Assembly: GCA_030636065.1 (NCBI GenBank)
Contig: DAOVXR010000011.1
Location: forward strand, 1-15,292
Length of the DNA stretch: 15,292 nucleotides
Source: Sedimentisphaerales bacterium
GTDB lineage: Bacteria; Planctomycetota; Phycisphaerae; Sedimentisphaerales; SM23-30
Direction of reading: 5' to 3'
Under the pieces are notes generated by a model that did not search any database, was not told where the DNA came from, and was given only the letters and a program-made list of their open reading frames with translations. This document shows, piece after piece, positions 13,301 to 15,292 of the stretch. The position numbers were made by a program, and so were the translations under genes. Each line of letters starts with the position of its first letter. Position 1 is the first letter of the stretch.

Positions 13301-15292
13301 AAACAGGCTATCAACGTTTCCCGCGGTAACAGTTACATCATCGCTTACACTACCGGTTCGCAAATAACCGACATTACCAATAATATCGATTGTGGCGGCC
13401 CCAGCCCCCGACCCCTCCTGCGAACCGCTTAGTGTTCCCAGATCAGCCATCGTAACGTTTCCGCCAATAGTTACTTCGGTGCCCTGTCCGACACCCCCCA
13501 GCTTGAGATAGTTGATGGAACCGCCGATGTCCATCGAACCCTGTCCGTTACCGTCAACCAGTACTCCGTCAATCATCAACATATTAAGGCTTTCGTCGTC
13601 GCCGTTATATATACTGCCCACTTCGACCGTCGCCGCCCCCATCGCTATAACCTGAACTGTGGTCGCGCTGCCGGTTTCGCTTAACTGAATGGCCTCAATT
13701 CCCGTGCCGTCTTCTCTGAGCAACACCTGTCCATTACCAGCACCGGCCATCAGAATCATAATATCGACCTGTTCGCCTAAGTCATCGGTAATCACACCGC
13801 GGAAAGGTCGGCCGGCCTCAAAAGTGAACCCGCCCAGGTCATCCTGAGCAATCGAGGCCAACGTCCAGCTATGAAAACCACTGGACTGCATAACCGGGAC
13901 CGGCAAATAATACCCACCCACTATCAATGAACTGATTGCGGTGTCCGCAAAAACTCCAAATGGCGTACCGGCAACAGAACTCGCGGTCTGGCCGATGATT
14001 ACCGTACCGATAGTGCTTTGGCCCGTACCGGGCATATCGGAACCGTCCAGATCGCCAAAAACATTATTCGCGCCAGGACTGACGCCCGCGGCAATTACTG
14101 AATTATAAAGAAGACCGAGATTAACCGACCGGATGTCCCCGTGCAGCGCCAGTTCAGCCGGGTCGATCAGGGTGCCGTTGACACTCAATTCTTTCCAAAG
14201 GCTGTCTTTAACTTCCGGAAGCTGCTGGGCCTCCTCTGTCAGCGAACCGTCAATAATCCCGGCAATCGTATCGCCGATTCCCGGATCAAAACCTGCCAGT
14301 ATATAACTGTCTTTCATATCGTTGGTAATGTGTACTGTGTTTATATCACCGGCGGCGGTTACGGTGGCCAAAAGCCCACCTTCCGTCAGCCCCATATCCG
14401 AGGCCCGGAGGGTACCGATTGTCCCGGTTACATGAACCAGGCCCTCGATACTCCCATCGACAATCAACTGTCCGAGGTCGCCGTCGATATACAGAACGCC
14501 GCCTTCCTCTATATTGCCCTTGATGTGCAGTGTGTCTATACTGCCGGTAGAAAGGTATCGTCCGTTTTCGGTTATCGAGCCGTCAATAGTAATGCCCGGG
14601 CCACCACCGACAATCGTCGTGCCGTCAATATCCGAACCGATAATCGTAACGAGCGGACCTGTCCCCTCGACTGTAAGATTACCGTTCTGATCGCCGCCGA
14701 TTATAGTCAGACTGTTGAATTTGCCGCCCACTGTGATATCACCGTTGAGGTTGGCACGCTCACCGCCTACGCCCACCATCAGCAACGAGCCAAAATTATC
14801 CGCTACGTTAATGTCCCCGTTCACGCTACCGAACACCAACGCCAAACCAAGATTACCATCGACTGTTACATCAGTTTGCAGGTCAGCCGGCGTACCGGCG
14901 CCTAATATCATCAGGGTGTTCAGGTCGCCGTGTACGTGGAAATCAGCGCCCTGTATGCCGAAATCACCCCGGCCGTAAATCATACCCACATCGCCGCCGA
15001 TGTCACCAAAACCGACGATTCGGCCCATAACCATAAGTGAGCTTAGTTCGGTACCATAGTAATGATATTTCTGTCTTCCTTCGGGATTGCCGGGGCCGGC
15101 CGGTTCCCAGTTCAACCGTATCTCCGCCTCGAAATCACCTCCGACAAAAATCGAGCCGACCTTACCGTCCACTGATAAAAGCCCGCCGGTCGGAGTACCA
15201 AAATCACCGCCTACATAAAGGTATCTCAAATCACCGTAAGGACCGGTCAACTCAATCGTACTGGTCATATCGCCCCAGGTCATAATCTGACT
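7370..15292 (-). CDS. Giant beta-solenoid surface-type protein with C-terminal metzincin protease (5' end outside window)
   Basis: At least 2,640 residues; the frame is open at the window edge, so the ATG at 15283 is probably internal. Residues below count from that ATG. Beta-solenoid repeats fill about 1-460 and 540-890 (GDIGNIYVSG, GDLGTVVILGDF). An SbsA/Ig-like stretch lies near 1000-1045. Two diverged copies of a propeller-like plus sandwich module follow at about 1160-1575 and 1585-2105. A PPC-like sandwich with an aromatic-glycine tract (about 2113-2197) precedes a clearer PPC domain (about 2237-2393, DVDIYTFQLVEGQ). The C-terminal domain (about 2400-2637) is a metzincin zinc protease: HELGHILGMEH at 2570-2580, Met-turn methionine at 2593 (NNLMGYN). 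There is no cysteine anywhere, and the composition is acidic. No C-terminal anchor is visible. I infer an exported extracellular or cell-surface protein; its substrate is unknown. Confidence 0.9.
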   Translation of the reverse strand, partial: SQIMTWGDMTSTIELTGPYGDLRYLYVGGDFGTPTGGLLSVDGKVGSIFVGGDFEAEIRLNWEPAGPGNPEGRQKYHYYGTELSSLMVMGRIVGFGDIGGDVGMIYGRGDFGIQGADFHVHGDLNTLMILGAGTPADLQTDVTVDGNLGLALVFGSVNGDINVADNFGSLLMVGVGGERANLNGDITVGGKFNSLTIIGGDQNGNLTVEGTGPLVTIIGSDIDGTTIVGGGPGITIDGSITENGRYLSTGSIDTLHIKGNIEEGGVLYIDGDLGQLIVDGSIEGLVHVTGTIGTLRASDMGLTEGGLLATVTAAGDINTVHITNDMKDSYILAGFDPGIGDTIAGIIDGSLTEEAQQLPEVKDSLWKELSVNGTLIDPAELALHGDIRSVNLGLLYNSVIAAGVSPGANNVFGDLDGSDMPGTGQSTIGTVIIGQTASSVAGTPFGVFADTAISSLIVGGYYLPVPVMQSSGFHSWTLASIAQDDLGGFTFEAGRPFRGVITDDLGEQVDIMILMAGAGNGQVLLREDGTGIEAIQLSETGSATTVQVIAMGAATVEVGSIYNGDDESLNMLMIDGVLVDGNGQGSMDIGGSINYLKLGGVGQGTEVTIGGNVTMADLGTLSGSQEGSGAGAATIDIIGNVGYLRTGSVSDDVTVTAGNVDSLFAWGDMDGTILSEGDNLRSVMVLGDFDGVISSEGDIGNIYVSGLTSGGIRAAWNIGMFNTADMFDGSVTAGGDFRYAMVMGDVEYSTLAAGLDVGPDGDPFGEVGVVSTRGDLGTVVILGDFNSSNIVAGVSPGADGMFGTADDKLQERAVEQEEPPRIVGVEFGSTAAGTDFSTINIEFATYPQGRSSNIGYVRIIGDVGESVVPQEKYAIVSAGDIDSVYAHQQAFGGNDSVARMTINSRDIVASTLVGDIETLEDALNSAFRIQTDGLDHEFASFNPAVDADGEFVRDVNGDIIFDDKGDDILIFGDDVWVEFDSDTNVASFHKTSGFTINREGTNYYKITLDASMIYNRQGAALDGEFEGQWPTGNGVPGDGSFEYFFAVGDLGDSGVTAFAPFGVDDSGNYRAFPENTWWTYSSILGDSWQYDSSEALLESDYLRFSDLEKGQILKINIDDHSAAYLPGGWGYYFDQNGLDMQIWQINEASNLIGGVGQYVIDYLGRDDLDPVRDMVAPNLDELAFGGGAFYGYDDQGQQFYKLDRSDLSVSLLANSLDDLNALSNVVSGPDAGQITHLRALTSHEGDSLWAVAEYQKLDGSRRESLIRIDNISVDAGSVIQPSVYIAQEDLSGYFDNITALAEFNGQLYGIDNVTNALVTIVSDPTHADYGKPTIVDVLQDEFSNVLTDLNIVGLDMSPDGTTLLALHDQPANVFGSYLEDALYEIDPDTGVTELWQEFFDADVERSGLAIEPEGKIIYAEPLRGNPLGDTMKVTVNSETIEHVFGSDETVEFMGGRYLSLSSDPSDANLLENELQQEFVDGGFYYVFNVDYSTELDDISVTISDIDWINDVDSGQIISVVTDDAVNVTTSFGLQFDIDTYEYEQFITLDISARDGDGDVKVYFAGAGMVSELTGADLELAGEVQGLQTRQDLDPTRDMILPDLDEMSIASETLTTRTTVVLTEELEQALSDDLVAQLQIEVTGDLMTDVIAELSGHPNETELLNEFFAGLSITEFNAVGYDSRQEIFALISTHNYDAMPIMVADPDDALQEIPLSMDVLTQIYQQSVDPRITFDEIRGLEFGRADDDSGAVVNELWAVVSFSRLLDDGSGLSSSHEALLMIANIVDPAQDVIGLSVIDLDALGFSRITELAYGNMPGDDPDNGKLYGYDADTQTLLLLDSHLWITDVGGDWIPNTNFGTAWPLGGADQVGNLTDPSGRSFNIAAMDFDNEGRLLAVEDTSNIMVEISTGAFVPGDNGRVDLVQILPPDNVYRAMAFDSSYQQDPFGFFFDIGGTTGEGFLVRMADGSPVGDEMDISIKKAGVVYYSDDSHTFYRDSQTGDPSIPTEVNTDNGSITVSSTYGNSPEEVAVEGGFYRFQIDYTTGQEEILVAINDIDWDGKGDVDSVTTDDENEEFVSVADFDDSTLTLRIDTGSYEGAQRSVTVYFGATSDLQIPSTAQYAVSQVAGYASDPSSRGSIEASLQIPEDGDYLVEISANYQNYFYYYFGFDFGFGFGFGSGSQGYPINYDMEVMVFDDGNSDFGITETTSGFAYDPMVPHNRPTDLSPDTTDVLPDPNYENIYRSDSAWPITVETQSFLDPGHAGEVVIDTQLTGMTDVDIYTFQLVEGQVVTVDIDSETLFGRDDVDITIAIYNGDLEAVTAIYTIGDDIASAEDADPHYSAQAVFTIPNHDSVVIDPDENGLGTYYVVVNGQSIGIKNGIEQYLDEDMSYRLTITTSDPEPVVAPPSQLVWLSFGDTTGADTGTNTRADYLYEETDMGWSPDVANRPPFYAADFGLPETMRDELIEAIAERIEDIYRNAGLAEDEIEFVIERPDPHAVYSTVVIGGRTPMFGLMGIAQNIDRDNSERDDMAATFSEEIGLLYRGDGQIPLGPLAEDPQVRTQQAVTLVANIAAHELGHILGMEHATEVLTDEPNNLMGYNDNLEPQDLEERNSYWYQLDLGFTNEIDLLLRSIGSGTDMGE
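8764..8805 (-). repeat. Hexanucleotide repeat encoding a Phe-Gly tract
   Basis: On the plus strand this is a run of ACCCRA hexamers, interrupted by one AGTCGA. On the coding strand it gives alternating Phe-Gly (FGFDFGFGFGFG), preceded by YFYYY and followed by SGS. Because the unit is six bases, gain or loss of copies changes length without breaking the frame. It sits inside a PPC-like sandwich. Confidence 0.7.
8960..10530 (-). repeat. Internal module copy B of the giant protein
   Basis: It begins RQDLDPTRDMILPDLDEM (10-residue landmark at 10528-10499) and includes LWAVVSF and LYGYD. It ends in a beta-sandwich with GGFYRFQIDY and INDIDW. The same landmarks occur in the same order in copy A. 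Copy B carries about 83 extra residues between the first landmark and LWAV. The first part resembles beta-propeller blades (LYGYDADTQTLLLLD). Confidence 0.65.
10560..11810 (-). repeat. Internal module copy A of the giant protein
   Basis: It begins RDDLDPVRDMVAPNLDEL (landmark 11800-11771), continues with LWAVAEYQ, LYGID and GNPLGDTMKVTV, and ends with GGFYYVFNVDY and ISDIDW. Each landmark has its counterpart in copy B, which shows an old tandem duplication of a 420-520-residue unit. Confidence 0.65.
12620..13660 (-). repeat. Beta-solenoid block 2 of the giant protein
   Basis: About eleven repeats with a period near 20 residues follow the pattern G-D/N-hydrophobic-x-x-hydrophobic-x-hydrophobic-x-G-D. 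Examples are GNVDSLFAWGDMDG, GDIGNIYVSG and GDFRYAMVMGDV. It is separated from block 1 by a segment of about 80 residues (13900-13665) that lacks the pattern. Confidence 0.7.
13895..15292 (-). repeat. Beta-solenoid block 1 of the giant protein
   Basis: Roughly fifteen repeats of the same kind as block 2 continue to the window edge. Examples are GDLRYLYVGGDF, GKFNSLTIIGGD, GDLGQLIVDGSIEG and GDINTVHITNDM. The block probably continues upstream of the window. Confidence 0.7.

Overview
The window looks like chromosomal DNA from a bacterium of the phylum Planctomycetota, most likely class Phycisphaerae. The evidence is indirect: the style of the RNase E/G, a STAS protein with an 'LSSQ' phosphosite, a very large cysteine-free surface-type protein, and intergenic spacers packed with short palindromes. 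There is no rRNA or other phylogenetic marker, so this assignment is an inference.

Layout. Positions 5-1528 (+) encode a complete RNase E/G-family endoribonuclease. It converges on a minus-strand cluster that reads, in transcription order, lon (5361-2749), a single-domain STAS protein (2623-2261) and a tandem-ACT-domain protein (2204-1740). The lon promoter is clear and sits so close to the ATG that the mRNA should be leaderless or nearly so. The STAS and ACT genes have strong Shine-Dalgarno leaders that are near copies of each other. A third copy of the leader core lies just after the lon stop, next to a terminator-like hairpin.

Positions 5362-5922 hold no credible gene. They contain the lon promoter and then a mosaic of stem-loops, most of it enclosed by a perfect 23-bp inverted repeat (5520-5542 / 5815-5837). 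Next on the minus strand is a 330-aa protein with two N-terminal membrane helices and a helical, TPR-like cytoplasmic part (6915-5923). It is preceded by a perfect-consensus sigma-70-type promoter (7076-7048). Positions 7077-7369 are another mosaic of short palindromes and a degenerate AATGACGAA repeat.

The right half (7370-15292, minus, open at the window edge) is one gene for a protein of more than 2,640 residues without a single cysteine. From the N-terminal side it has two blocks of about 20-residue beta-solenoid repeats, an SbsA-like Ig region, two diverged copies of a propeller-plus-sandwich module, PPC-type beta-sandwiches, and at the extreme C terminus a metzincin metalloprotease domain (HELGHILGMEH with a downstream Met-turn). 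It is most likely exported and surface-associated or extracellular.

How the genes fit together: RNase E/G (RNA turnover), Lon (protein quality control), STAS and ACT (signalling or ligand sensing) form a housekeeping and regulatory block. The membrane TPR-like gene and the giant gene are separate transcription units. I see no tRNA, rRNA, CRISPR array, transposase or phage gene. The parts most worth a second look are the giant protease-tipped protein, the inverted-repeat-bounded hairpin mosaic and the duplicated leaders.
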